In this document: positions 1 through 11,360 of the stretch, in pieces | How the letters are laid out: every line of letters starts with the position of its first letter | Numbering within the stretch: the first letter of the stretch is position 1 | DNA from: Orientallactaga sibirica | Taxonomy: Eukaryota > Chordata > Mammalia > Rodentia > Dipodidae | Reading direction: 5' to 3' | DNA: 64,000 bases | Assembly: GCA_036365145.1 (NCBI GenBank) | Contig: JAEOAD010000029.1 | Coordinates: 20,755,001 to 20,819,000, forward strand | Program-made: the position numbers and the translations under genes | Notes under the pieces: model-generated | The model's database searches: none | Told to the model about the DNA's origin: nothing | The model's input: only the letters and a program-made list of their open reading frames with translations

Positions 1-360
1 AAGCTTGCTGTGTAAGCATGAGGGCTTGAATCTGATGTCTAGAAAAATGAGGGAAAAATAGGAGCAAGGTAGATTTTTGAATAGACAGTCAGTCAGGGAA
101 AAGGCCCAAAGAGAGGGAACAAGGACATGTCACCGCCTTTGTTCTGGCAAAGTAGGAACTTGAGTCTCTAATCTAGACTCATCCATGATGACTATGAATA
201 ATTCTTCAGTAACAGCGCCTCCTACTTCTCCCCCAATCTAGCAACCTAAGCCTATGGTTCCTCTTGGCAGACCCTTAACTCTAAAATTCTGCTCTCTCCC
301 TTACCCACCTGAGCCTGAAAGTAAAACCCATCCTAACAAACTAGTAAAAGGGCTTGCCAT
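1..360. repeat. Decayed LTR-like block A
   Basis: This stretch shares an ordered series of short matches with 4228-4420: a GGAGCAAGGTAG word, a GTCAGTCAGGG / GTTAGGGATGGG word, an AGGCCCAAAGAGA / GGGCCCACAGAAA word, and then a pyrimidine-rich tail. The similarity is clear by eye but too weak to place boundaries. I read it as part of an old LTR-type repeat whose relatives lie at about 2.0-3.3 kb and 4.2-4.9 kb. The family is not recognised. Confidence 0.35.
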
Positions 361-672
361 GTGGGAAAGTTTTCTTTTTTTTAAATTTCACTTTTTAAAA
401 ATATTTATTGGCTATTTGTATTTCTTCTTTTGAGAACTTTTAGCCCATTTATTGATTGGCATTTTTAATTAATACTTTATTTTATTTATATTATTCTAGT
501 TTTCTTGTCTGCTCATTTTCTTCCTGATGCCTGAACCTCCAGGTTCTTGCTCTGACAAGCCCTTTCCCCAACCCAGCCTGCTTATCAAGTTTTGATAAAT
601 GGGCAAGAATCTAAAATGTGGGACTCACAGGCCAGGGCAACACCCTGTGTCCCCAAAACTCCATAACAAAAT

Positions 673-735
673 CAGGGTGTGGTCACACATGCCTATAACA
701 CCAAGGCTGAGAGGGGTTGGAGACAGGAAGGCATA
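673..735 (+). repeat. B1-like SINE remnant
   Basis: The words GGTGTGGTCACACATGCCTATAA and AGGCTGAGAGG follow the order of the left end of a B1 element, but the rest is lost. It is an old fragment lying directly upstream of a minus-strand tRNA-SINE. Confidence 0.35.
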
Positions 736-801
736 GGCCCCTAGATCAGTCAGTATGGGGATTTGAGTCAGCTTTACCCAATAAACTAATGTGTGTTTAT
801 A

Positions 802-970
802 AACAGAGAGGATTAGAATGGACACACCAGGGCCTTTTGCTACTTCAAATGAACTGCAGATGCATGTTCCACTTTGTGCATCTGGCTTTATGTTGGATAG
901 TACTGCAGAACTGAAGTTGGGCCATAACTCCAAGAAACTGCTTTTAAACACTGATCCATCTCCCTAGCCC
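802..970 (-). mobile_element. tRNA-derived SINE (DIP/B2-like), diverged
   Basis: Read on the minus strand, it starts with a decayed GGGCTAGGGAGATGG head, passes through the AGCCAGATGCACAAAGTGG body word and ends in a purine-rich tail. This order recurs in about twenty copies in the window. The copy is diverged and interrupts or abuts the MaLR-like LTR that follows. Confidence 0.7.
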
Positions 971-982
971 AAAACCCACATG

Positions 983-1294
983 TTCTGAATGCCTTGTCTC
1001 AGTTTATGGCAATTTGGGAGGTGGAGCCTTGCTGTAGAAGGTGTGTTGTTAGGGGCAATGTTGAGTTTTCTAGCCAGCTTCCCTTTACCAAAGTCTGGCT
1101 TACTCTCCTGCTGCTGTTTTACCACCAACTCTGGGAAGGGGGTGATGATCAACCTCTGCTCATGTTATGCTGTCTTATGCCATCGTGGAACTTCCCTTTG
1201 AGACTGTAACCCCAAATAAAACCTTTGCTCCCATGAACTGCTTTGGTTCAGATGTTTTGGGCTAGCAATGAGCAAGTAACTACAACAGCCAGTT
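983..1294 (+). repeat. ERVL-MaLR-like LTR, diverged
   Basis: It contains the GGAGGTGGAGCCTTGCTG word, a GGGGGTGATGATCAACCTCT word and an AATAAAACCTTTGCTCCC polyadenylation block, then AGCAATGAGCAAGTAACTACAAC. The order matches the better-preserved LTR at 42042-42371. The left end is lost beside the adjacent SINE. Confidence 0.65.
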
Positions 1295-1639
1295 TGACCA
1301 AAAAACAATGGAGTGCTCCAAGTTCAGTGAACGACTCTGCCTTGGGGAAATCATATGGAAGAGCAATAGAGGAGGAAGCCTTGAGTCTTTCTCTGGTATC
1401 TCCACACATGCATAGAGGAAATATGCATCTCACAATGGATACTCACTCACATGACACACAGTGCACATGCACAAGACTTATCTATAGTAATATTTCTTGC
1501 TGTGTATGCACATGTGTGTACATGTATGTTTGTGCTCTGCACTTAGCAGTAAAGTCTATGGAGTTAGGGACTGTATCCTTCATTCTGTGCATTGCGCCAG
1601 GCCTATAATGTACTTGATTCTCAAAATATATTTATTCCT

Positions 1640-1852
1640 GGGCTGGAGAGATGGCTTAGAGGTTAAGATGTTTGCCTTCAAACCAAAGGACCCAGGTCCA
1701 ATTCCCAAGTACCCATGTAAGCCAGATGGACAAGGAGATGCATGTATCTGGAGATCGTTTACAGTGGCTAGAGTCCCTGGCATGCAAATTCTCTCTATGT
1801 CTGTTTCCCCTCTCTCTCTCTCCTTGCAAATAAATAAATAAATAAATTTTAG
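1640..1852 (+). mobile_element. tRNA-derived SINE (DIP/B2-like), full length
   Basis: It begins GGGCTGGAGAGATGGCTTAG, contains a B-box-like GGTCCAATTCC and ends in a CT-rich stretch followed by repeated AAATA. A/T-rich direct repeats (AAAATATATTTATT before, AAAATATCTTTATT after) look like a target-site duplication with one mismatch. The head is tRNA-like and would have carried the RNA polymerase III promoter. Confidence 0.85.
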
Positions 1853-1999
1853 AAAATATCTTTATTACGGAATGAATTATCACATTCTTTTAAATCTCAA
1901 TATCAATTAAATAATTCAAAGTATATGGACCACAAAGTATAAAGGGATGCTGTTTTCATTGGCATCAAACCCTTTATTTCTAGGGATTGCACTTTTTTT

Positions 2000-2750
2000 T
2001 TTTTCTGTAAGAGACTTAGGAGAGAGCTGGCTTATTTGAGGCAGTTAGGGACAGAAGCCCAAAGAGAAAACCAGTGACCTTGGCAGGAATGGAACTCATG
2101 TCTGATCAAGACTCATCTTCAACAGTCTAGCAAGCTACCTAGATAGGTGGTCTTCATGATCCACGTGGGATAGCCCTAGAACCTGCCCTTCAAATCTATA
2201 AACTAATCAGGTATTCTGCTTACATACATAAATTTGATAAACCAATCCATCTTCAATCAACTATAAAGGCCTGTCCATGCTGTTTCCTTTCCCCTCTCTC
2301 TGCCTGTCCTCACTTTAGTCACAGGGATACATGTGAATCTGTCCCCACCTCCCCAGCCTGGCTGGGTGGGGGAAGATCAGAATATTGGTTCTTGTTCTGG
2401 GTAATTTTCTGCTTGCCTCTGTTTTGTACTTTTGGGTAACTTCTCATTTTAACTATATGTAAGACTTTCCTCTGATCTCTGAATCTGTCATGTGTGTATT
2501 TCCCTTACACACTAGATCTACTTGTGGGTGTTTCATCTAAATGCTGAGCTTGCCACCTGTATAATTTCTCTAAACTCAGGAGAACCATGGGTGTAACTCT
2601 CCTTCCTGCTCATTTCTCATCTGAATTTCCTGGTCTCTGCTTTGATATTTTCCTTCTGCTATTCTTCCCAAGCCACCCCCATCTGCTTTCTTAATTTTCT
2701 TCCATTGGGAAGCTCAAGGCAGATACTGTGTATGTGTTTCTTTCTTTTTT
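2000..2750 (+). repeat. Decayed LTR-like block B, left part
   Basis: This stretch resembles 4.5-4.9 kb. Both hold an ACTATAAAGG / ACTACATAAATGGGCC word, then a long pyrimidine tract, then CAGCCTGGCTGGGTGGGGG / CAGCTTGGCTGGGAAGGG. The spacing and the TATA-like word fit an LTR with U3, R and U5, but ends and target duplications are not visible. Confidence 0.35.
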
Positions 2751-2751
2751 C

Positions 2752-2755
2752 TTTT

Positions 2756-2792
<37 letters not shown>

Positions 2793-2935
2793 GTTTTTCA
2801 AGGTAGGGTCTCACTCTGGTCCAGGCTGACTTGGAATTAACTATGTAGTCTCAGGGTGGCCTAGAACTCATGAAGATCTTCCTACCTCTGCCTCCCGAGT
2901 GCTGGGATTAAAGGCGTGCGCCACCATGCCTGGCT
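2752..2935 (-). mobile_element. B1 SINE, full length
   Basis: The minus-strand B1 has its A-tail shown as a T-run at the left. The body includes CTCACTCTGGTCCAGGCTGA and GTGCTGGGATTAAAGGCGTG and ends in the complement of the CCAGGCATGGTGG head. It is inserted into the LTR-like block. Confidence 0.93.
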
Positions 2936-3300
2936 GTGTGTGTTTGTTATAAATCTCCTTATACAAGATCCTAGGATCTGTCTTCCACATACTATGGCTT
3001 CATTCCAGGTTTTCCCTAAAAAAAACTTCAATTTCTGTTAAATGAGTCTCACAAACGATGCTGTGTTTTCTACATGAGTGCATGCTTCCTACTTTCCACG
3101 TGTTTAAGACTGCTCTATCCTTCTTCCAAGATCCCAATTCCCCTTAAACAAACTCCACAATCTGTGATTTCTCCCTAACTTAACTATATAATCCATAATT
3201 AATTCTTCTTGAGTCTGTTTTTATCAATTATTTGTTAAAAGTAGGACAGGAACCAAACTTGGGGCTCATGGGAGACCCTTCCTGAACCCTAAAATCCTGC
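2936..3300 (+). repeat. Decayed LTR-like block B, right part
   Basis: The words CTTAAACAAACTCCACAAT, CATAATTAATTC and TGAGTCTGTTTTTATCAATTATTTG occur in the same order as CTAAAACAAATCTCATAATTAATAAG...CAGTTCTTTGATAACTTG at 4816-4890. It is probably the continuation of the block split by the B1. Confidence 0.35.
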
Positions 3301-3474
3301 ATCAGTTCCCTTCTTTTGCTAAGGAATGTAAACCAGACTGATGCAGCTCTGGAGCAGAATCAGGAGACAGGATCACCCCGGTATGATACAACCTGCCTAC
3401 CCTTTGTTTGTATTTAGCATCCTTGCCCTGCATTCATATTATGGCCTGCATGCTCAGTGCATGTACATAGTAGT

Positions 3475-3820
3475 TGTTGCCATCAGCTTCTCAATGTTGG
3501 CAGAAAACACTGGACCAAAAGCAGCTAGGGGGAGGAATGTGTTTAGTTTGGCTTACAGACTCAAGGGGAAGCTCCATGATAGCAGGGGAAAGTGATGGCA
3601 TGAGAAGAAGGTGGACATCACCTCCTGGACAACATCAGGTGGTCAACAGCAGCAGGAGAGTGTGCCAAGCACTGGCAAGTGGAGTCTGGGTATATAACAC
3701 TCATATGGCCACCACCAAAACATCACGTCCAGGAGGTGCCAGTACCTAAATTGCCCCCAGATGGGGATCTAGCATTCAGAACACATAAGTTTATGGGGCC
3801 ACCTGAATCAAATCACCACA
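3475..3820 (-). mobile_element. Solo ERVL-MaLR-like LTR
   Basis: It opens TGTTGCCATCAG and closes ATCACCACA, giving TG...CA ends. The interior includes GGACATCACCTCCTGGACAA and AAGTTTATGGGG, shared with the LTRs at 29746-30104, 31255-31472 and (plus strand) 42042-42371. Flanking GTAGT / GGAGT could be a 5-bp target duplication with one mismatch. Confidence 0.75.
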
Positions 3821-3888
3821 GGAGTATACTCTGGGTGTTCCATGCCACTAGAACCAGAGTGATAAAATGATGCTGCTCTTGGAGAAGC

Positions 3889-3982
3889 TGTCTTCTTTCT
3901 TTCTCCCTTCCCTTCCCCCTCTCCTCTCTTTCCCTCCCATTTCCTTTCCCTTCCTTCCTGTCCTCTCCTTTTTTTTTTTTTC
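3889..3982 (+). repeat. Polypyrimidine tract
   Basis: Nearly pure C/T on the plus strand for about 90 bases, ending in a T-run. It is low-complexity sequence. Confidence 0.85.
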
Positions 3983-4227
3983 CTCATTAGTTCTATGATT
4001 TCCAGTTCAACTCTTCCAAACCATATCTTGCTGAATACCATTTCTCTGAGTGGCTATAGTTTACCCCAGATTGTTTGTGCACCAGAGATTCTTTTATGTT
4101 GGAAATGTCGACATGTTCTCACAGTGAAAGCTGTCATTTCCCTCATCCTGACCCATACCAAATGCCAACTTTTATTTTTGAACTTTCCAGGGCATTTCTT
4201 CTGATTTTTCATATAGAGTGATCCGAT

Positions 4228-4930
4228 TTAGGAGCAAGGTAGCCTTTTATTTTTGGCTAGGTAATTAGTTAGGGATGGGCCCACAGAAACATGGATGTTA
4301 CCTTACCTGCTCTGACAAGATTAGAACCCACATTTTCTCCAGTTCATCAAGATGGCTGCAGGTATCAACTCCACATCACCTTCCTGCTTCTTCTTCAGCT
4401 TTTCCTGGGGTTAACACCTTTGGGTGGACTTTCTTGAGTTTTATCTTGAGCCACCCAACCAGTCAGGTTTCTTCCTTACACACTTGAGTCTGGTGGTGAG
4501 GCTCATTCTAATTGGATGTTGACTACATAAATGGGCCTGAAACATCATGTAAGTCTCTTGGCTCTTCTGACCTCTCTTGACACCTTTACTCCCTTTTGCT
4601 TCTTCTCTCCTTTTACTTTTCCTTTAGGTGATCTCCTGTTTTGCTTTTCATGTGTGTGAGCCCCTTTCCCCAGAGGTTTCTTTCTTGGATAGAGACCTTT
4701 CTCTATGTCAGGAAGATTTTCTTGGTCTCCCCTCCCCCTTCTCAGCTTGGCTGGGAAGGGAGTGTTCCTTTTGGCTTTGGCTTTCCTTCCTTGCATTTGC
4801 TCCTAATCCTGACTCTCCCTAAAACAAATCTCATAATTAATAAGTTATCATTATGTGAGTCCACATTTTCAGTTCTTTGATAACTTGGACAAAGACCTGA
4901 AATTGGACTTCCTGGGGCCGGGGGCTCTCC
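4228..4930 (+). repeat. Decayed LTR-like block C
   Basis: This is the third member of the mutually similar blocks at 1-360 and 2000-3300. It carries GGAGCAAGGTAG, a TTGGATGTTGACTACATAAATGG promoter-like word, a pyrimidine-rich centre and an AATTAATAAG word near the end. I infer an old solo LTR or proviral end; no coding remnant was recognised between blocks. Confidence 0.35.
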
Positions 4931-5529
4931 TGCATCTTTATAGATACCTAATCCCTCCAAGAACTTCAACCCCACATCAAGGGTACTTTCAAGGATGCCT
5001 GTTCTGTAAGACTGTTTTCTGCTCACACACACATGAAAGCCCTCTGGGTCATGAATCCTTCAAGGACAGGAGTAAGTCCAAAGTGCCAGTTTTAGTTAAG
5101 TGTTTATATACTAACCTATCCTTTCATCTTTGTTTATAATTGAAAATGATTTAATGTGAGAGATCTTCAAAGAGCATTGATGTGTTAAATAAGAAACCTT
5201 GAATCTAGGAAATTGTTAAGCTTTTGCTTTAAGTGGAAACCTGTACTTGGTGACATTCAGCCTCTCAGTTGACCCCTTTCAATAAAAGGAAATGCACAGA
5301 CATTACAGCTTGTTTGACTTCTTCATGAGACATTCCTCCTCAGAACTTCCAAAAAATGTTATCAGCACCTGAAATGCTTGTGTTTTTTTTTTTTTTTAAT
5401 AAATAAAGTTCTCTTCACAAAAATGCAGTAACATTATAGCTTTACTTGGTAACAAGTTTTTTAGTGAGATGATGCAGTGGGCTACTAACACCAGGGACAA
5501 GAAAAATGGCTTGATAGAAACTGACATCA
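4931..5529. other. Unremarkable single-copy sequence
   Basis: No gene, recognised repeat or regulatory motif was found beyond a short T-run near 5380-5398. Confidence 0.5.

Positions 5530-5530
<1 letters not shown>

Positions 5531-5588
<58 letters not shown>
5531..5588. repeat. (TATC)n microsatellite
   Basis: About fourteen near-perfect tetranucleotide units. The length and purity suggest it is polymorphic. Confidence 0.97.
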
Positions 5589-5589
<1 letters not shown>

Positions 5590-5679
5590 GTATATTTGAC
5601 CAGATAAAGTAAAGCTTTATCTTTCTCTAAGTAAACAGACAAGGACTAATGTATTGAATAATAAATATCTCATTTATCA

Positions 5680-5870
5680 AGTATTTACCATGTGTCAAAC
5701 ATTTTGCAGGCTTTATGTAGCTTAATCTCCATGGTACCTGTGAAGCTGATAAATATGATTCTCAGTTTACAGTTGAATCAAATACCAGCCCAAAGTTTCA
5801 TAGCTAGTCAGGATCAGAGCTGGCATCCCAACCCAAACTTGTCCAATGACAATTCTTGTACCAACTATGT
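5680..5870 (-). mobile_element. MIR-like ancient SINE fragment
   Basis: The order TATTTACCATGTGTCAAACA, then a tract where MIR has 'ttaatcctcac', then a CAGTTTACAG word and GGATCAGAGCTGGCATCC fits a minus-strand MIR. It is heavily diverged, as expected for a repeat that predates the placental radiation. Confidence 0.6.
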
Positions 5871-6310
5871 TATTAAATCCTGGGAGTTTTGAAAATGTAG
5901 TTCTGTCTTGATAGAATGGTGCTTAACTGAGAGCCTATAACACAAGGGAAAAAACAAAGGGTGACTGGGCCTGAGCTTCAGGATACCTGCATGGAATCAA
6001 ATGCTGGCCCACCTGTACTCTGTACCCATAGAAGATAACTGGGTTAGATATTCTGGTTCAAATATGTCATAAAATACATGTTTGAACTTCATTGCATTGT
6101 TCTAATTAAGGGTTGCTTCTTTGAGCTTTATTTACAATGTATTATGAAAAACATGTCATGTATACTCAGGAGGCTTAATGGCATTCACTAACTCTAGATG
6201 CCAGCAGTTTCTCCTACGCTGGTGTAACAACCAAAGTACTTCCAGGTAGTTCCAAGCATCCTTAGTAGAGATGGGAGTGGATGATGGAGAAAAATCCTCC
6301 TAAGCTACTG

Positions 6311-6708
6311 CATTAGTTATTCTTCTATCACTGTGACAAAATACTGACAGAAACAACTTAAGAAAGAAAAGATATATATGGCTTATTGTTTCTAATGTTT
6401 CAGACCATAGTTGCTTGCTTGACCCATACATTTGAGTGCAAACATGTTGGAAACAGCTGTTCACACCATGGCAAATCAGGAAGCAAAAAGTGGGGAGTAC
6501 TGTACATTAATAGCTTTCTCCTCCCACCCTGTATTTTATTCTCCATGAGCCCTCCAGGACATGGGATGGTGCTAACCATATTCTGATTGGGTCCTTATCC
6601 TCAGTTAATTCTCTCTGAAAAGGTCTTCACAGATAAGTTGTGAGGTGACCTTAAATCTCATAGTTGATTCTAACTCTTGTCAAGTTGAAAATATTAGCTA
6701 TCACAGCT
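6311..6708 (-). mobile_element. MTD-like ERVL-MaLR LTR
   Basis: It opens CATTAGTTATTCTTCTATCACTGTGACAAAAT, carries TGGGATGGTGCTAACCATATTC near the middle right, and closes CTATCACAGC. The same layout appears at 16776, 29562, 38937, 48672 and 53239. It reads as a solo LTR on the minus strand. Confidence 0.75.
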
Positions 6709-7530
6709 AAGAACTACCTCCTTAACAGAATGAGGCCTGAAGCAGAAATCAAAAGAATGGGCTCAAGCCCTTGTGCAAACCAAATAATTTGTCAAACTTC
6801 ATTTTCTTCATCTGTGAAATATTTACATGTGCTTTACATGCATCTAGGTCTGTTGTTAGAGCATAAGTACAAAACTAAAACTGGATAATGTTTATTAAAC
6901 ATCAGTAGGAATAGTGGTATTTTAACTCTCTCTATAAATTAGAGTTTGGAATGAGCAGTAGCATGCAATATTGAAAACTCTGATTCCATCTCTTAGCTCT
7001 GCTTCTAGCCTTCTGTGCTTCCTTGAGGAAGAGGATGCTTCGCCCCACTGGAACTATAGTGAAATTGTAAATTACTATTATAACTGTTCTTATGTTATTA
7101 CTACTTAGCCTTACAAATGCCATTACTCATATAACTGTGTCATTTCTTTTAGAGAATGATTTCTCCTGAAGTAGGTGTAGTCACAGTGAAAGGACATACC
7201 CAGGCATCTGTCTCTGATCATAAAGGTCTAACATCAGGCCTCTCCTCCTATCCTCTATGTATAATCGTGGGACCAGTTTTGCTGTGAAGTAATATCTTAT
7301 ATTTCTAAATTAACTGGTTCTGGCCAATGGCTTGTTGACCTCTGTTTCCATAATAATACTTGTTTTTAAATAAATTATGAAAATAATTCAGTTTTTAATT
7401 TGATAGGTTGCTTCCCTGAATAAATCTGAACTTCTCATACTGGATGTAAATCAAAGTAATATATGTGAACTCCAAGATGAGCCCTCATGAGGAAAAGCCA
7501 TGCTTGCCTGCTTGCTTTTTTCTTTCTTTC
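6709..7530. other. Single-copy AT-rich sequence
   Basis: A weak MIR-like string (CTTCATTTTCTTCATCTGTGAAAT) lies near 6798-6821. Nothing else was recognised. Confidence 0.4.
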
Positions 7531-7531
7531 C

Positions 7532-7652
7532 CCCTTCCTTCCTTCCTTCCTTCCTTCCTTCCTTCCTTCCTTCCTTCCTTCCTCCCTCCCTCCCTCCCTC
7601 CCTTCCTTCCTTCCTTCCTTCCTTCCTTTCTTTTTTTCTTTCTTTCTTTTGT
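7532..7652. repeat. (CCTT)n/(CCTC)n microsatellite
   Basis: A compound tetranucleotide tract of CCTT units, then CCTC units, then CCTT and CTTT units. It produces long artefactual reading frames of serine/leucine/proline on one strand and arginine/lysine/glutamate on the other, which are not genes. Confidence 0.97.
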
Positions 7653-7659
7653 TATAATG

Positions 7660-8690
7660 GTTGGTCCTCTAACAAGCATCTTGGATATTGAGGTATTCTT
7701 GAGAATAGAAATTTGGTATGTTAGACAAAAATAGAATGTTTCTGGTGTTTTGACCAAAGTGGCATGGCAGATCTAGATTGATTATTTCTAAAGCTCTTCA
7801 TACTGAGAAAAAAAAAAAAAAAAAAAACTTCTGCCTTTGTTATTATAGTTTCTATTTCTCTTCCTTACTCTGATTCTAAGGAATTTGACCTTTTGCTTCA
7901 GATGGTACTGTTATTGTCTATTGCTTTTGCGTCTTTCAGGTGAAGGTGAACGGAAATCCAATTCAAACTGACTTAAACAATAAGAAAAGAAAATCATTGG
8001 CTTATAGAACTGCAGAGTACTCAGGTAACTGAGGCTTCAGGTGAAATTCAATCAACACTATAGCTGGAGATGAAGTTTTACTCCCATACAGTCTTCTGTA
8101 ATTTCAGCTTCACTTTCATTTTCGATGCATTGATTCTCTTGGAGCTTGAACAGTTCTTTGTGCATATGGGTGACACTGTGCTAAAGGTCATATTTTACAT
8201 TTTATCCTCTTCACAAGAGAACTACCTGTAGGAGCACTAAAAAGAAGGATCTCTCTCTCTATCTCTGTTTCACTCTTCCTTGCTTTCTATCTCTCATCTT
8301 CTCCTCTCCTTCCCTCTACCCTCCTCCTCCCCTCTTCCTCTCTCTCCCTTTATCATCAAGCAAACAATTTTTTTTAAATTCCTTAGTAATATATCTTCAT
8401 ATTTCACTAAGTGTTGTAAGTTTATGAAACCACAACTGAACTAATCATTATGGATGATGGGTAGGAGAGGAGATGCTGGAAGGCTTCTATTATTCAGGCC
8501 CTATCTGGAGATTGAAAACAGAGTCATTCTACTCAAACTATATAATTTAGAACAGATGGAGCGGTTCCTCAAAGATAAAGGTGAACTTACTTATTTGTCA
8601 ACAAGAATATGAATATCTATCCCTATCACCTATAAAGGTTGTTATGATGAGTAAACCTAACAATTTAAGTGAAAGGGTTTTGGCAATAAT
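7660..8690. other. Single-copy sequence with low-complexity islands
   Basis: It contains an A-run (about 7809-7827), a possible MIR scrap near 8150-8240, and a CT-rich tract (about 8251-8350). No gene signal was seen. Confidence 0.4.
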
Positions 8691-8696
8691 AAATGA

Positions 8697-8697
<1 letters not shown>

Positions 8698-8743
<46 letters not shown>

Positions 8744-8757
8744 CATACATATATATC
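8698..8757. repeat. (TA)n / (CATA)n microsatellite
   Basis: About twenty TA dinucleotides pass into CATACATA units. Confidence 0.95.
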
Positions 8758-9078
8758 ATGTAATTATTGGTTCCATAGTGTGTTGTGATCTTTCCCTTTC
8801 CCTCCTTCTTCTCCTTTTTTATCTTTTGTATTTCTTTAATGTTTATGACACTATTTTAAGCCTGCAGTTTTATATACTTGCTCATTTTTCCCAAACATTT
8901 GTAGCTTCATAGCTAAAGTCAAGCCATGGTTTTTATATCCCTCTGCAGTCTTAGACACCCTGCACTAAGTCTCTTATTTAGATGAGAATATTATCAGAGA
9001 TTGAAAGTGGTAGAAAATACTATGCTATAAACTTTTTTTCCATTTCCTAGCCCAAACTGTTCTTTTAAGATTTAATAC

Positions 9079-9400
9079 TGGGACTGGGGAGATAGATCAG
9101 ATGGCAAACAGATTGTCTCACATGTATGAGGACCCAAATTCAATCCCAAGAACCTACAGAAAAATGCTACTTATTATGATCTGTGCCTGTTTCTCAGAGT
9201 TGGGGAAATGTAGACAGGTGGATCCCTGGAGCTAGTTTGCCAGTCTCACCTAAATAATGAGCTCCAGGCCAATGAGAAACCCTGTCTCAAAAACAACACG
9301 CACAGTAATCAAAGTGTCCTCTAGTCTCCACATACACACATCAGCACCTACACACACATATGCATCTGTACACACATGAACAGGCACACATTCAAAATAA
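9079..9400 (+). mobile_element. B4-type composite SINE
   Basis: A tRNA/ID-like head (GGGACTGGGGAGATAGATCAG) is followed by a B1-like right part with AGACAGGTGGATCCCTGGAG and GAAACCCTGTCTCAAAAAC. It ends in a CACACA-rich tail, which is the B4 arrangement. Confidence 0.75.
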
Positions 9401-9434
9401 TATATATAATTTTAACTATATCACACATGAGATT

Positions 9435-9700
9435 AAAATTTCCCCAATGACTTCCAAAATCTTAAAGGTCAACCCTTCCTACACATCACTTCGGAAGCCC
9501 TGCAGGTCTACGTCTCACCTTGCTCTCCTGCTGTCTTTTCTGAGGTCATGGCTACTATAGACTGCCCCTGTGCTAAAATCACTTTGTGTACTAGAAGTTT
9601 GGCTTGACACTTTCTTTCCTGCAACACCACGGCCAACACTGGAGGTCATGTAAACTATACCAACCCCCTTTGCTCCTCATTCTTATGTCCTGAAATAAAT
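9435..9700 (+). mobile_element. Possible ancient L2-like fragment
   Basis: The stretch CCCAATGACTTCCAAAATCTTAAAG followed by a CCTTCCTACAC...CTCACCTTGCTCTCCTGC tract resembles the 3' end of L2/CR1-type LINEs. Only the general order supports this. Confidence 0.3.
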
Positions 9701-9797
9701 CTTGTCTCTGATGCTGTTAAAACTAACGGTTCATATTTGCACAACCTTTCTTCATGCCTGTTTTCCTAATATTTTCCCAAACTATGAGTTTAGGAAG

Positions 9798-10185
9798 TGT
9801 AATAGTTTTTATTGATGGTCAATTTAGTAAGACCTAGAATTGCCTGTGAGGAATTATGTAGATTAGGTTAGCCTCTGAGTTTACCAGTAAAGGATTATTG
9901 TGATGTGGATAATTGAGATGGCAAAACACACCTTTACTGTGAATGGCACCATTGAATGGTCTGGGGTCCTGGACTGTATAAAAAGGAAAGAGCTGGCTAA
10001 GCACCAGTCTCTGATTCCTCAATGTGAGCTGAATATGATCTGGTGCCTCAATCTCTAGTGTCTATGCCTTTTCCCTCCCACTCACTGTGATAGACTTTAA
10101 CCTAGAACTATAAGTTGAAATGGACCCTTACTCGTATAAACTTATTTTTTTATCACATATTTTGTCCCAGAAATGAGATAATATC
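9798..10185 (+). mobile_element. MTD-like ERVL-MaLR LTR
   Basis: It begins TGTAATAGTTTTTATTGATGG and has GTCCTGGACTGTATAAAAAGG (a TATA-like box) near 9960-9985. It runs through CTGATTCCTCAATGTGAGC to a closing block with TATCACATATTTTGTCCCAGAAATGAG. This is the plus-strand version of the layout seen at 6311-6708. Confidence 0.7.
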
Positions 10186-10940
10186 TAATATAGATAACAT
10201 ATATTTCTTCAAAATTGTGCTCCTCAGGCCAATCACAATTTTTAAAACTAAATAAATATATATTAAATCAATGGATAGTGAATTAATGACTGAAGGTACA
10301 CAATGTTTATTCCTAAAAGTGATTATTATAGAATGGCACATAAGAAAATTTTATCAAATAACCACATACATAAAATAAATACCCAGAATGATAATGGTTT
10401 CAGAGTAGGAAGAATTTCTGAGTATTAAGTTATATTTATGACATCTTAAGTTTAATATGTGATGTTTATCTGTGACCCTTCTTTCATTTAGGATTTGAAC
10501 ATATGGCTTTGTGTTTGACTTTACTGTAGTTTTATCTTTCAAAATGATATTATTTCTATTATAGGGGGGATTTAGGATTATTTCATCTTTTGATAAGGCA
10601 TATCAGTATTTGTGAAATAACGGATAACTCTCTGGGCTCAGCTCTCTCAGTCAAATCCTAAAATATCTGTTATACAGTAAACCAAACACAGACCTGGAAG
10701 GTAAATAGAGAAGCTTTGTTTCTGCTGTGTCAAATCCCTATGGAGGGGTCATGGCAGAGAGATGAGGGCAAGAAGGCAGGGACAAACACCTCAGAACAAA
10801 TCATAAACCAAGTCTAGGGTGGGGAAAGATCTTGAAGTTGTCATCAATTCTAGTTCAAAATACAACACTTTTTCTTTGTCAGTGGTCTGCCTCTAAAATG
10901 AGAAATAAGTTTCTAACCCTAGGACAGGAATTGGGCTATG
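10186..10940. other. AT-rich single-copy sequence
   Basis: No repeat or gene was recognised. Confidence 0.4.
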
Positions 10941-10949
10941 ATGGATGAA

Positions 10950-11360
10950 TGTTCCTGTAAAACCCATAAAGGGACAATTTGAATGGGAAGGTTGACTCTA
11001 TGCCTGATCTTTCAGGAGTCTCTTGTGACCCTTTACATCCACTTTATAAGAGGTGCATTTTAAGTTGATTTAGTGAGATGGCCAAAATTTAATTAGTTAT
11101 TAAATAATTACCTAATGGACCCTTTTTGAGATATAAGTTAGAGCCAGAGCTCTAGCTGCAATGCAATTAATTTTAAATTTTATAAGCCATAAAAGGTAAT
11201 CACAGCCACATGAATCAACTAAGGTGAGAATATAATATTTAGATGCAGTAATGTCACCAAGACACCCAAAGCAGGTTAATTGGGTGGCAATTAGTAAGAA
11301 GAGTGTTAATTACCATACTAGTCTTATATTATGTAAATGAAATTACACCTCAATTAACAG
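10950..11360. promoter_or_regulatory. Candidate conserved non-coding element with clustered TAATTA sites
   Basis: The block has no recognised repeat and a dense set of homeodomain-type cores: AATTAGTTATTAAATAATTACC (11090-11111), CAATTAATTTT (about 11164), GGTTAATTGGGTGGCAATTAG (11274-11294), GTTAATTACC (about 11304) and TCAATTAACAG (about 11351). Clusters of this sort are common in developmental enhancers, but AT-rich DNA also makes them by chance. Confidence 0.3.

Noticed and set aside
1..6. Window starts at AAGCTT (HindIII), hinting at a clone end
   Set aside because: A six-base site occurs by chance about every 4 kb and no vector sequence is present.
1640..1720. Functional tRNA gene
   Set aside because: The tRNA-like head belongs to a SINE present in about twenty copies; no cloverleaf with a discriminator and terminator is evident.
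7465..7757. Overlapping frames of about 60-90 codons on both strands
   Set aside because: They are translations of a CCTT/CCTC microsatellite.
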